Source of the DNA: Hofstenia miamia
Taxonomy: Eukaryota; Xenacoelomorpha; Acoela; Hofsteniidae
Reading direction: 5' to 3'
Assembly: GCA_900660155.1 (NCBI GenBank)
Contig: CABFPE010000118.1
Location: 512,499-576,498, forward strand
DNA: 64,000 bases
Position 1 is the first letter of the stretch; the number at the start of each line of letters is the position of its first letter. The notes under the pieces were generated by a model that had not been told where the DNA came from, did no database searches, and saw nothing but the letters and a program-made list of their open reading frames with translations. A program made the translations under genes and the position numbers. Shown here piece after piece: positions 34,317-45,669 of the stretch.

Positions 34317-35169
34317 CTGTGGCATCACTCTCCTTTTGATTTCATCTTCTCCCTGTTGAGGAGTATACTCTTCTTGAAATTCTTCTTCCACCACGCTATC
34401 AGGATCATCCATTTCATTATATATACTGTCATTACTTTCAACTAATTTAAATTGTGCATTTTCATCTAATTTTGCTTGTTTGATATCTTTTGTTGCCCAT
34501 TTTAAATTATGAAAATGTAAAATTCTACCATCATTAAGTTTATAATTATTATTAGGTAGTGTTTGTGAAATGATAAATGGCCCTGACCACTGTGTTTTTA
34601 ATTTCCTTACCTGGTTTACGTCTTGTGTTCTCATTAAAGTGTACGTGTAAACCCTATCATCCTTCTTGTGTGGTTTTCCATAGATCTTTCTATTGAAGTT
34701 TCTCTGCTGTCTAATTGCAGATTTTTTCGTATTGTGGCACATCGCTTCGTGGATTCCCATCAATTGGTTTTTAATCTTTCTAATATATTCATTATCTGGT
34801 TTTTCTGCATAGGTATTATATTGCATTGATATCAGCGTTGCTGCTTCCTTGCCATACATTGCTTTAAATGGTGTTGTTCCTGTACTAGAATGCACCAAGG
34901 TATTATAAAAATACTCTACCATCTCTATTACTTCTCGCCAATCTCTTCCACCAACTCTCAATATCAACACTCTTATTAATTTATCATCGTTCTGTTAAAA
35001 CTTTCCACTGCACCATTTGCTTGTGGGTGATATGCCGTTGTTTTCTCTGTCATTATTTCCATCAATTTCGCCATCTCTTCGAATAGTTTACTTTCAAACT
35101 GCACCCCTCTATCAGATACTATTACCTCCATTGGTCCAAATTTCAATATCCATTCCTTCATTATCTTCT
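34317..35169 (-). pseudogene. Ty3/gypsy integrase fragment on an isolated contig
   Basis: The - strand frame 35,161-34,976 has VIVSDRGVQFESKLF (second catalytic aspartate) and AYHPQANGAVESFNRTM (catalytic glutamate). A single-base frameshift near 34,980 leads into 34,970-34,308 with WREVIEMVEYFYNTLVHSS and TPFKAMYGKEA. The C-terminal DNA-binding domain reads KLKTQWSGPFII (G-P-F/Y type) and is followed by an acidic tail. The first aspartate, zinc-binding domain, polymerase and LTRs are absent because Ns at 34,316 and 35,170 cut both sides. Integrases of this group insert retrotransposon DNA into the host genome. This copy is broken and may be misplaced in the scaffold. Confidence 0.85.
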
Positions 35170-35170
35170 N

Positions 35171-35216
<46 letters not shown>
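35170..35216. repeat. Single N followed by a (TA)n microsatellite
   Basis: N at 35,170, then about 46 bases of alternating A and T. A repeat of this kind commonly stops contig extension. Confidence 0.9.
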
Positions 35217-35220
<4 letters not shown>

Positions 35221-35821
35221 GATTAAAAAATGCTACGAAAATGCATTATATTTTTAAGGAAAAAATTGACGAGTTTCGATTTCTTATTGATGCTCTTCAA
35301 AAAATTTCTCTGACTTTTTTACAAGATTTCCATTAACGACCTACAAAATTATTATGTTCATATTTAACGCTAAGCATAAGTAATTTTTTTGGATTTATTT
35401 GTTTGCTTAAGATATTATTTTCGACAATTTTCTTTAAAGTCTTGCTTCAACAGTTTTTGTATGATGCATATTTCATATAATTGTGTTAATATAAAAGTTT
35501 TGATGTACACTCATTTTTTATTTCAAGATCACATAATATAGGAATTTTGGGATAAAATTATAACTCAGCACAAATTTATAAATATGTTGCTTGAAAAAAG
35601 GTGGGAAAACGGTGCAGATGGAGAAACAAAAAGATTAAGAATGTGCATGCTGTCATGATGTTTGAATGTAGAAGGAGGGATATTTTTTCATCTTCAGTAA
35701 ATAATGAGCAGAAAATTTTTTCTTGATATATTAATGGATATCGTAATATACAAGTGCTCACTTCACATAGCCTTTGAACACCACTCTTGTCAAGAATGCT
35801 TGATGAGTGAACAATAAATAG

Positions 35822-35856
<35 letters not shown>

Positions 35857-37435
35857 NACAGAGAGAGATTAATATTGCTTATTTGATGTTTCATATTCCA
35901 AATCAAAATCCGGAATGCTTAATCTCGAGCTTATGCTAGTAAATGATTATTTTGATCTACGATTCAAACTTATTTGAATTTCGTTTTTTTCAGTTTTCAT
36001 AATCAAATTAAAGAAAAATTCTGTCGGTTTTAAGAAAACTGACTTGAATTCTAAATATTTCGCACTTCTATATTGCTATAAAGAATTTAATTTCTAACTT
36101 ACTTAAGAATTTTGATAACAATAAAAAAATAAAACAAGTTGTAGAACTCATTTTTAGAATAATGTCTCAGTTGCAATATTATATCCTAAGGTCAAATTTC
36201 TTCAGGTGAGCTGACTTTGAATCATTTCCGGCTGATCCACATTCCTAATGCAGATTTTGTAATCTACATCCATAATATCCCCTGCTACCAAATTGCTATT
36301 GTCAAGATGATTAATGGAAATAAAAAATTCTTTAAATTTCAACCTAAATAGATCTACTTATACCAGTTCAAGTTTGATTCTAGTAACTCATATGCTCTAT
36401 TAAAAATTGCAATTTTAATGCATCTCTATCATTTTTACGTGTAGTTTATTACTATCTTTTATGGTAAATAATAGCCTCTCTTTTAAAATAGTTCAAAATC
36501 TAGTTTATTAGGTCTTACTTGAAATATTAGAAAAACAATATAGAAATATAGTATCATAGAAATAATACAAAAATTATGACCTCAAGATTGTATTTGCGTA
36601 GTATCTGCTCAAATGCTTGTTTTGCATTAAGTTCTGTAGCTTATTAAGATTCATTTAAGCAAAAAAACAACAAAAAATGTGAAGATTTAATCAAGCTATT
36701 GCTCACATTGTAAATATTTATTTATTAGTTAACATAGAATTAGGTATTTTTTCTATTATCGTTTTTTCGTTGCACCAAGGATGCTATTGAATATAAATTC
36801 TTTGTCAGTTTTGCCAATGTGCTTATATCAATGTTTGTACTGCTTGTAATGAAAATGGAAGCTGCAAGTGTACGAAAAAAAATTCTACATTTGTGAAAAC
36901 GTAAAATTTCAATGTATATATTCAAGGCTATTACTTCTGCCTCTCCTGAAAATCCATTATTCTTAAGTTCAACTGTATAAATTTTGATAGTAAACATCAC
37001 AACACGAAATATATTTTCAATCTTTAATGTCCCATTTATAATAATTCCGTCTTGATTATATAAACAAAATCGCACTAGTCAAATTTGATGTATATTTTCT
37101 CTGATAATTTCTCCTTTCAGTTAGTCAATCACACATTCAGTGAAGGTGGTACATGCAATTCAAGGATAAAATACACAGGTAATCGACAAATTAATTGGCA
37201 AATTCAAGATAATTGCTCTATATTATATTATAATTTTAATACATTATTTTATGTGATGGAATAATATACTACATAATATTATATTGTGTTATGTTTTACA
37301 TTTGTTGTATGATGCTTTACTTTATGCTACTGGAGATAGGAATGAAAATATATAGATATAGCATCATTAGATATTTAAAAGTTCCTTAGCAATTCAATAA
37401 ACTATTCTATTCTATTGGTAAAGTTAAAGCAAATT
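35217..37435. other. AT-rich stretch with a further N
   Basis: (TA)n at 35,821-35,856 ends in an N at 35,857. A short copy of the inverted-repeat arm lies at 36,021-36,037. A 111-codon frame at 36,740-37,075 (- strand) has no recognisable feature. Confidence 0.5.
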
Positions 37436-37439
37436 TATA

Positions 37440-38100
37440 AATTTAGGGATTTTAGTCAGTACTGGGTCCATTACTATTTAAGTTATATATAAATGTTATG
37501 GATCAGCACAGATTATAGTAATCATGTACAATTTGCAGATGATACTCTCATTTATTTTAATGATATTTTAACCTTACAAGAAAATGTCGAAAAATCCAAT
37601 AATTCTTTAAAAATAATTTGATGAGACTAAATATTGAAAAAACTATAGTAATGATAATTAAAATAGAAGAAATGAATCAACATTAGAAAGTATTTAGATA
37701 TGTAACACCGTCATTCAGGAATCATCAAAATGAAATATTTGGGAGTAGTTTGGGGGATAATAAATTGAACTTTGAAAACAAGGTAACCAATTTCATAAAG
37801 GAAATGGCGTGTGGTATCAGATCAATCAAAAAAATTGGAAAGCTTATTCTAATAGAATGGAGGACACAACTCTTTCGATCACTTGTTCTATCCCGTTTCT
37901 TGTACTCATCTTGTTTGTTAACTACCTTAAAGAATAAGGCAAAATCGAATTAGGAGAAAGTATTTAAATGGGGAATAAACATAATTAGTAACAAAAATCA
38001 AAACGAAATAATGTGGAAATGTCATGCAATATCATTAGAAGCTCTTTAAAATATTTGGAAAAAAAAATCGAATATTTCTAATCTTTGAAATTAAAGAACA
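37440..38100 (+). pseudogene. LINE reverse transcriptase relic
   Basis: LGPLLFKLYINVMD (about 37,468-37,510) is followed in another frame by VQFADDTLIYFNDILTLQEN, which holds the F-A-D-D active site near 37,535, then YLGVVWGDNKLNFENKV and TQLFRSLVLSRFLYSSCLL in the 37,750-37,953 frame, then EKVFKWGIN and ISLEAL to about 38,050. This is the order of the palm, thumb and post-polymerase region of jockey/CR1-like LINE proteins. Several frameshifts and stops are present, and nothing upstream of the palm was found. Composition has drifted to that of the surrounding AT-rich DNA, which implies greater age than the LINE at 14,940. Confidence 0.75.
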
Positions 38101-38104
38101 ATTA

Positions 38105-40120
38105 CATTTGGTACAAAAAAGTATAATAGAAAATTAATTAGTAATGGATTCTTAAATTTTCAATATTGCTAAGGAACAATTGGAATACAATACAAGAAAT
38201 GAAAAAAATATACATTATATAAGAAGTTGAAAAGCATTAATATAAGAAAAAATATCAATTATCTGACTAATTATGAAATAAGATGTCCAACTCAAGAACA
38301 ATAAGTGAAAAATATTTATTTATTTATATGTAGTTTATAATTATAACCAAGAAACAATATTTACCGTGATAACTAAACTCATATGAAGAATAATGCATTA
38401 TCTATATTCTTAATAAGTTTGTAAACTTAATACATGTATATGTACATGAGCATTTAAGTATGTGTTGTGGTTGCTGTTGTTGTTTTATACAATATATTAA
38501 TCCTTTATAAATTTTATCCCATTAATTTTTTCCACATATTTTTTATAATAGTTTTAACATTTTTCTATTCACTATTTGCATGAAGTAAAGTTAGTACTTA
38601 AGCATAGGTTTTTAAAGTATTTAAGATGAATATGTTGTCTGTTTACTATAACAAATTGTTAGGTCATTTTAGAGTAGAATTGTTGTCACTTCATGTATAA
38701 TGTTGTTGTATTACATAAGGAGTACTATATTGAACCTGCCAAAAACTAGTGTGTACAACTAGCTACTTATGCTATAGCGCTAGTTACAGTCTAAACATTT
38801 GTTTAATAGGGCAATTCTTTTGTGCACTGGATATTTCTAATTACAAAGAGAGTTACCATAAACCCTCCCTTTATCTCGAGAAAATGAAATATGTTTTTAA
38901 CTATATTTTAAGAGTACAAATGCAATTTGATTTTTTTGTTTCAAATATTAGCAATATGCAAACATTGAAATGAAGCTCAGTTTAAAATTTTTCTAATTAA
39001 AATGATGTCGTCAATTAAATCTGACGTAACTATGTTTTGTATTGACACTTAGAAAATATACATGTACTCCTATATACATTGAATATTTAATGAAAAACAA
39101 TTCTTGTTATTACTAAAGTTATGATATATAGTGTTAATTTTTTTCTCAATGTTTAATGGCTTTTATCTGCGTATGAATAGGAGAAAGGTCATTACTATGA
39201 GGGAAATTTGCTTTACGCGTTAAACCATTGAACACTTTTGAGTTAAGTGTTTGATTGTTGTGAAAACTTTCTGATTGTGTCAAGTAGAGGAATCCATTTT
39301 GCTAAGAGGGATTTTGAATTCCAATTTTCATTAATTTCACCAGATTTTGCTTTTAAGTACGTCTTTGATTATATATGCATAAAACCTTGGAAATTTGACT
39401 TATTTCTTATACATTAACGTAATTCTTTCAGAGTGAAGCGTTTAATTTGCAATGGGGTAGTTATTCCACAGTAAAAGAATGCGTTTTAAATTATCAGCTA
39501 TTAATACTTAATAAATTGCATTGTTGCATTTTGGATAGATAGATAATGCTTTTGTTTTCTAGTGAAGTAACTTTTATCATTTTAATGTGTCAGATGGCCG
39601 TGTGCTTAAATTTTTTCATTAATTTTGGTAACTTCAAAACTTTTTTGTTGAATTGTAACAAATCAGCTTTTGCTAAATTTATAGAATACATAGCATGCCC
39701 AACTTCGTGGAATTTTTAGAAGTTATTTAACTTGCCTAGTGTATCTATAGGGATGCAAACGGCTTTGACGTGATTTTGAAGCAACTGTTTCGAAGCCTAT
39801 TATTTGGAATCCTTGGGTATGGGTATATCTATGATAAAGTTTCATTTATAATTATATCACTCTATAACCTTTCCTCAAGCACTAACAAAAAATTAGCGAA
39901 AAAATTTGCAAAAATTCATCTGAACTAGCCAATAAGGAAATGCTTACCCTCTTTAGAGTAAGATCCTACATGAATTCTTACTTTCTCATCTAATCTCATG
40001 TTAACGGTTGTTTGTAATATATGTAAGTAGCATAGATTTCGCTTCTAATAAAATACATTACAGTACGTAGCGTAGTCGTTCTCTAGAAGAACATTAGTCC
40101 AGATTTTTAAATTAACTTCC
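38105..40120. other. AT-rich stretch, nothing recognised
   Basis: One 74-codon frame (38,749-38,973) without signature. No repeats noticed. Confidence 0.45.
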
Positions 40121-40429
40121 TTTCCATCAACTAAAGTTCCGTATTCGGACTCTGACTTATCTATCAAAATCAAATCCTTGTGCAATGCTCTCCAATTGGT
40201 ATAACTTAATAGACTGTCAGATTGTATTCAATATAATATTTGTCCTTCAACTAAAATAGAATTTCTAACTAAATAAATTAATATAAAGTTGAATGCATTA
40301 GCTATAATTTGTTTACCTATTTCTCACTTAATAAGATATGTCAAGTAAATGAGTTCATTAAAAAAAACCTTAGCCTGATTAATTTATTATTAATAAAGTT
40401 CATTTTAGCAAAATATATCAAGTCTTTAT

Positions 40430-41090
40430 GTGTATATATTAATATCGTATTGTTTGTAATTGTATATATTTTAAATGTAGGTTAGGAAGCTGCATTTATT
40501 TGTATATAGTTTTTAACTTTTTTATCTTGTGGCAGCTAGTGTCAATCGGTAGTAGTTGTAGTTACATTTTAAATGTGGGATAGGAAGCTGCTTTACTTAT
40601 TAAATAGTATTTTTAATTGCAGCTAGTGTCTTGGCTTGTTTGCGTATTAATTACATTGTTTAAATACACAGTAACGAGAGTGAGGTAGTAAGTCGAATTG
40701 TGCTCCTTTTTATCACCTAGTTAGGGTACACATAATAAAATCAGTCTTTGAGAATGAGCTGAGTTGCTGGAATTGGATTACGCCTCATGGCGGATGGCTT
40801 CTTGGTTACCAGATACCGCTTCGGGCAGTGGGCCCATCACGAACTGGAGTGTCTCTCATATCGTTACCTAACAATGTCAATTACTTGTTATGCTTATAAT
40901 CGTATGGATTCTAATTGTAGTTTGGTCTAGATTAAGGTGTACATGAGACAACGAAAGTTCAAACAGTTAGGCATTACCCTGCGTGGAAGAATTTGTTGTT
41001 TGTGGTTACTAAATACCTCTAAGTTAAGGCACATCTCAGCCTGGGTGAGCCTGGATACATTAGGTTTGGAATGGCGAAGTCTCTAAAACT
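40430..41090 (+). repeat. R1, unclassified interspersed repeat
   Basis: Matches the reverse complement of 51,627-52,171 plus 53,466-53,550, where a Tc1-like element splits it. The left part holds two diverged subunits of about 90 bases, each with AGGAAGCTGC followed by GCAGCTAGTGTC. The centre (about 40,690-40,860) is GC-richer and best conserved. Right of about 41,080 similarity stops. Type is unknown: no terminal inverted repeats, no poly(A), no clear tRNA-type promoter. A weak echo of CTAGTGTCAATCG lies at 11,263. An artefactual second copy lies at 42,315-42,975. Confidence 0.65.
40684..40899 (+). other. Shared open frame inside R1 (about 71 codons, no start codon)
   Basis: Open between an upstream TGA (40,681-40,683) and a TAA (40,897-40,899). 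It includes FYHLVRVHIIKSVFENELS and GGWLLGYQIPLRAVGPS. The copy at 52,027-51,794 (- strand) is open in the same frame, with FENELS and GGWLLGDQIPL, and differs by a length change of four codons between those blocks. A preserved frame in two diverged copies hints at past coding function. Against it, several replacements (R to W, R to Q) are C-to-T-type changes at CpG sites expected from neutral decay, and no methionine starts this copy. I recognise no family. Confidence 0.3.
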
Positions 41091-43890
41091 GTTATGACGC
41101 TCATTTTTGAATAAGGATGGTCTAACAAAAAACAAATTTGGCACTGTTGCAGCAAGATTCAAATGAAAAACACTCTGCGCCTTCAAATTTCAAACCCCTG
41201 TCTTTGGCCATGTGCCACTGCACTATAAATTGGCATCATTTTGATTAGTCATAGCTCACATTTGCATGTTAATGTTCAACATTTTTAAATTACTAAGTTT
41301 TACGATTTCTACTTTAGAGAGATATGACCTATAATTTATTTAAAGTAAAGTAACCTGACAGAATCGAGTCTTAAAATCAACATATATGACATGAGTCATT
41401 TTCTTTTTCAAATTAATGACACAAACTGACCCGATTTCGTGTCAACCCGACCAGTCAATAATTTTGCTCTCGACAACTGCAACGAAAAATATGCTTATTT
41501 GCAAACATTTCAGAGAAAAAAATTGGGGAAGGATTGACTAAAGGTTAAGAACATTGTCGATTAGTTATTCAGACAGATGGCGATTATTTACTATTAATTT
41601 GAATTTATGTGTAATTGTTCATTTCCAATTGTTATTAAATAAATAATTAGATAAATCAAAATTTTTCGTTTAACAAACCATGCATTAGCTTTATATTTTC
41701 TTCAAAGAATTAATTTGCCTCTTTTAATTTTACTTTTTAGTTTCTTAATTCAAAATTCTGAACACGGGATGTTACATACGAAAATACCCAACATAAATAT
41801 AGTAAACCGAAAATTCGAAGACATTATTTTGTTGAATTGGTGTTAATTTAAGTGAACGGGACGGATTCTGCTGGGCCAGTCCGGCTTGGGTCTAAGTTTT
41901 CAATTCTAGCCTCACGTAATATATGCTAAAAGATAAAACTAGTATATAATAATTATTAAAATAAATGCGAAGTCTTTCATTATTAAGCAATTCTACAGTG
42001 AATAANTTCCATCAACTAAAGTTCCGTATTCGGACTCTGACTTATCTATCAAAATCAAATCCTTGTGCAATGCTCTCCAATTGGTATAACTTAATAGACT
42101 GTCAGATTGTATTCAATATAATATTTGTCCTTCAACTAAAATAGAATTTCTAACTAAATAAATTAATATAAAGTTGAATGCATTAGCTATAATTTGTTTA
42201 CCTATTTCTCACTTAATAAGATATGTCAAGTAAATGAGTTCATTAAAAAAAACCTTAGCCTGATTAATTTATTATTAATAAAGTTCATTTTAGCAAAATA
42301 TATCAAGTCTTTATGTGTATATATTAATATCGTATTGTTTGTAATTGTATATATTTTAAATGTAGGTTAGGAAGCTGCATTTATTTGTATATAGTTTTTA
42401 ACTTTTTTATCTTGTGGCAGCTAGTGTCAATCGGTAGTAGTTGTAGTTACATTTTAAATGTGGGATAGGAAGCTGCTTTACTTATTAAATAGTATTTTTA
42501 ATTGCAGCTAGTGTCTTGGCTTGTTTGCGTATTAATTACATTGTTTAAATACACAGTAACGAGAGTGAGGTAGTAAGTCGAATTGTGCTCCTTTTTATCA
42601 CCTAGTTAGGGTACACATAATAAAATCAGTCTTTGAGAATGAGCTGAGTTGCTGGAATTGGATTACGCCTCATGGCGGATGGCTTCTTGGTTACCAGATA
42701 CCGCTTCGGGCAGTGGGCCCATCACGAACTGGAGTGTCTCTCATATCGTTACCTAACAATGTCAATTACTTGTTATGCTTATAATCGTATGGATTCTAAT
42801 TGTAGTTTGGTCTAGATTAAGGTGTACATGAGACAACGAAAGTTCAAACAGTTAGGCATTACCCTGCGTGGAAGAATTTGTTGTTTGTGGTTACTAAATA
42901 CCTCTAAGTTAAGGCACATCTCAGCCTGGGTGAGCCTGGATACATTAGGTTTGGAATGGCGAAGTCTCTAAAACTGTTATGACGCTCATTTTTGAATAAG
43001 GATGGTCTAACAAAAAACAAATTTGGCACTGTTGCAGCAAGATTCAAATGAAAAACACTCTGCGCCTTCAAATTTCAAACCCCTGTCTTTGGCCATGTGC
43101 CACTGCACTATAAATTGGCATCATTTTGATTAGTCATAGCTCACATTTGCATGTTAATGTTCAACATTTTTAAATTACTAAGTTTTACGATTTCTACTTT
43201 AGAGAGATATGACCTATAATTTATTTAAAGTAAAGTAACCTGACAGAATCGAGTCTTAAAATCAACATATATGACATGAGTCATTTTCTTTTTCAAATTA
43301 ATGACACAAACTGACCCGATTTCGTGTCAACCCGACCAGTCAATAATTTTGCTCTCGACAACTGCAACGAAAAATATGCTTATTTGCAAACATTTCAGAG
43401 AAAAAAATTGGGGAAGGATTGACTAAAGGTTAAGAACATTGTCGATTAGTTATTCAGACAGATGGCGATTATTTACTATTAATTTGAATTTATGTGTAAT
43501 TGTTCATTTCCAATTGTTATTAAATAAATAATTAGATAAATCAAAATTTTTCGTTTAACAAACCATGCATTAGCTTTATATTTTCTTCAAAGAATTAATT
43601 TGCCTCTTTTAATTTTACTTTTTAGTTTCTTAATTCAAAATTCTGAACACGGGATGTTACATACGAAAATACCCAACATAAATATAGTAAACCGAAAATT
43701 CGAAGACATTATTTTGTTGAATTGGTGTTAATTTAAGTGAACGGGACGGATTCTGCTGGGCCAGTCCGGCTTGGGTCTAAGTTTTCAATTCTAGCCTCAC
43801 GTAATATATGCTAAAAGATAAAACTAGTATATAATAATTATTAAAATAAATGCGAAGTCTTTCATTATTAAGCAATTCTACAGTGAATAA

Positions 43891-44280
43891 TATTTCGGAT
43901 TCTGGAACGAAGCTTAGATTGATCAAAAAGTTGATGATGTTAATTATTGCTGGATTTGAGAAAACAGCGTCAAATATTCCAATGAATGTCTATATTTTAC
44001 CGTTATTAAAAAATAACTGATGTTAGCCATAATGTATTTTAGGAGAGATTCAACACATTAAATTTTGCGAATGGAGGTCAATGTTTCAGATAGGGTCATG
44101 TTCAATTAGTGAATATTTTGTTCGGATTAATGCTACCTCTCTACTGGGTAAGACCCACATGATTTAGGAAGGCCTCGTATGAGGCAAATTAAAGAAAAAA
44201 TTAAGGGGATACAAATGGAATTCAAATAAGACGAAAACATTGTTAAGGAAGTAATTATGGAACGATAACAGAGCATTTTT
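43891..44280. other. Spacer, nothing recognised
   Basis: AT-rich sequence between the duplicated block and the GGAGC-rich repeat. Confidence 0.4.
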
Positions 44281-44284
44281 TTAC

Positions 44285-44737
44285 ATAGTGTTGTACTATG
44301 TTTTCGAGCTGGAGCCATTGCCCGGAGACAGACCCAAAGAGCAGAGAATTTTCCTTGGAGCAGGAGCAAGAGTTGGAGCAATATTCAAAATGCAGTCAGA
44401 GCAGGAGTCAGATGATTATATAACATCAACAATTCCAATGCTATTTTTTCAAAAGCTATTTCCATTCGTTGATTTTGCTTCACAAAGAGATTTGGTCTTA
44501 CAAAAGATGTAAAAAAATTCGGTAAAATTTAAAAACATTAATAAATTGGCAAATCTTTGTAAATATTCATGCTTTTGAATATATTGTAGCTCAGATCATA
44601 ATGGACCCGAAGCCGTAGATGGAACCATTGGTGTCAACAACCCCTGAGCCAGAACCAAAGTTGGAGCAAATTTAGATAGGAAATGGCCCGAAGCGGGAAC
44701 TGGAGCAATTTCATATTTGGGTTTGCGACAAAGCCCT
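44285..44737. repeat. GGAGC-rich repeat, possible hAT-type miniature element
   Basis: Both ends carry GAGC(A/T)GGAGC-like units (GAGCTGGAGCC near 44,308; GGAGCAGGAGC near 44,357; AACTGGAGCAA near 44,699). The right end read on the other strand is CAGGGCTTTGTCGC, a CAGGG-type hAT terminus. The left end is only loosely similar (AGTGTTGTACTATG). Open frames across it (44,133-44,512) look fortuitous. No target duplication was found. Confidence 0.35.
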
Positions 44738-45020
44738 GCTTACTACTGAAAGCATAGCTTCCAATTTTAATAGAATTTGCTGTTGAAAAATAAAGTTTGT
44801 CTGCTCTCTATTATATTTAATATTCACGGAGGTTCAATTCCTGATATTTTAATAGTTGCTTAGGAAATATGCTGGTGTCCTGTTGTTTGTCACAAAAAAT
44901 ATCTCAAGTTAGAAAGTTTGTAAGTTACTTTGTATTGCAATCATTTAAAGGCCTTTAGCGAAAAAAATTAACTTAATTTCTCAGTAAACATTTCAGATTT
45001 GTTTAAATGCATGCGTGTGT

Positions 45021-45051
<31 letters not shown>

Positions 45052-45054
<3 letters not shown>

Positions 45055-45665
45055 TATTGGCCAAAAAGTTCCGCCCACCTCATAAAATATTAAGAAAAAT
45101 GAAAATACTGTCTAAATATCAGTCGTGAATTACAAATCGTGGTTTAAAAATATAATATGCAAAAACATTTATTATGACAAACATTATAATACTACAATAC
45201 TTATACGAAAAAACAGATTGTCAACAGCAAAATCAGTATTTTTATGTATTTCTTTTGTATTTACTTTAGCTATTCTAGTGATGACAATCACAGCAAAACA
45301 GTACGAAGGAAAGATTATTATTTAATTGAAGCTATTTTCTTTTTTCTCTCTTACATTATTATATCGAACGTTGACCAGTATTAGTTGTGCCATGGAAGTA
45401 CACTTATCTAACAAAACTTACCTTGCTAACTATTTTCCATGAAGAATTCCATTAATCTAATGAATATGTAAGGTAAGCTGATGAGCAATAATCTGTTTAA
45501 AGCCTTTTCTTTCTTTCTTTATGTTTACGTCATTTGTACACAAGATCATTTGATTACTTATTGTGTTCAAATTAAATAACATATTTCTAATAAAGTTACA
45601 ATATCCATATCTTTAAGTTTTGCTCCCTAATTTAAGAGGTGGGCAGATCATTTTGGTCAATACTG
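45052..45665. mobile_element. Tc1/mariner-type non-autonomous element (614 bp)
   Basis: Left end CAGTATTGGCCAAAAAGTTC, followed by CGCCCACCTC. The right end on the other strand is CAGTATTGACCAAAATGATC, followed by TGCCCACCTC: 26 of 30 identical. Flanks are TA on both sides, the Tc1/mariner target, and CAGT is the usual first tetranucleotide. The interior, including a 66-codon frame at 45,125-45,325, shows no transposase motif, so the element would have to be mobilised in trans. Confidence 0.8.
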
Positions 45666-45669
45666 TATA

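Larger units (their letters stand above)
40122..43890. repeat. 1,884-bp identical direct repeat across a single N (assembly join)
   Basis: 40,122-42,005 and 42,007-43,890 have the same start (TTCCATCAACTAAAGTTCCG) and end (TTCTACAGTGAATAA), with a constant offset of 1,885 at every landmark I compared and an N at 42,006. As at 16,116, this is best read as overlapping contig ends placed in tandem, so the sequence probably exists once. A real recent tandem duplication would not be expected to have its junction exactly at a gap. Confidence 0.9.

Noticed and set aside
35171-35856. Tandem TA arrays as possible regulatory or origin sequences
   Set aside because: They are ordinary microsatellites at contig breaks; nothing else supports a function.
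41180-41235. SINE-like A and B boxes on the - strand (TAGTGCAGTGG, then GGTTTGAAATT)
   Set aside because: Spacing is about 30 bases, too short for a tRNA-derived promoter, and the B box lacks the TTCGA core.
41380-41920. Possible miniature element with GACCCGA...CGTGTCAACCCGACC on the left and a G/C-rich right side
   Set aside because: The putative ends align poorly and no target duplication is visible; similar GTGTCAACC sequence at 12,520 is too short to establish a family.
44820-44845. GGTTCAATTCC, a good match to a tRNA B box
   Set aside because: No A box at a suitable distance and no cloverleaf can be drawn.
45125-45325. A 66-codon frame with a hydrophobic segment inside the Tc1/mariner passenger element
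   Set aside because: No transposase motif and no homologous frame elsewhere in the window; composition alone can explain it.
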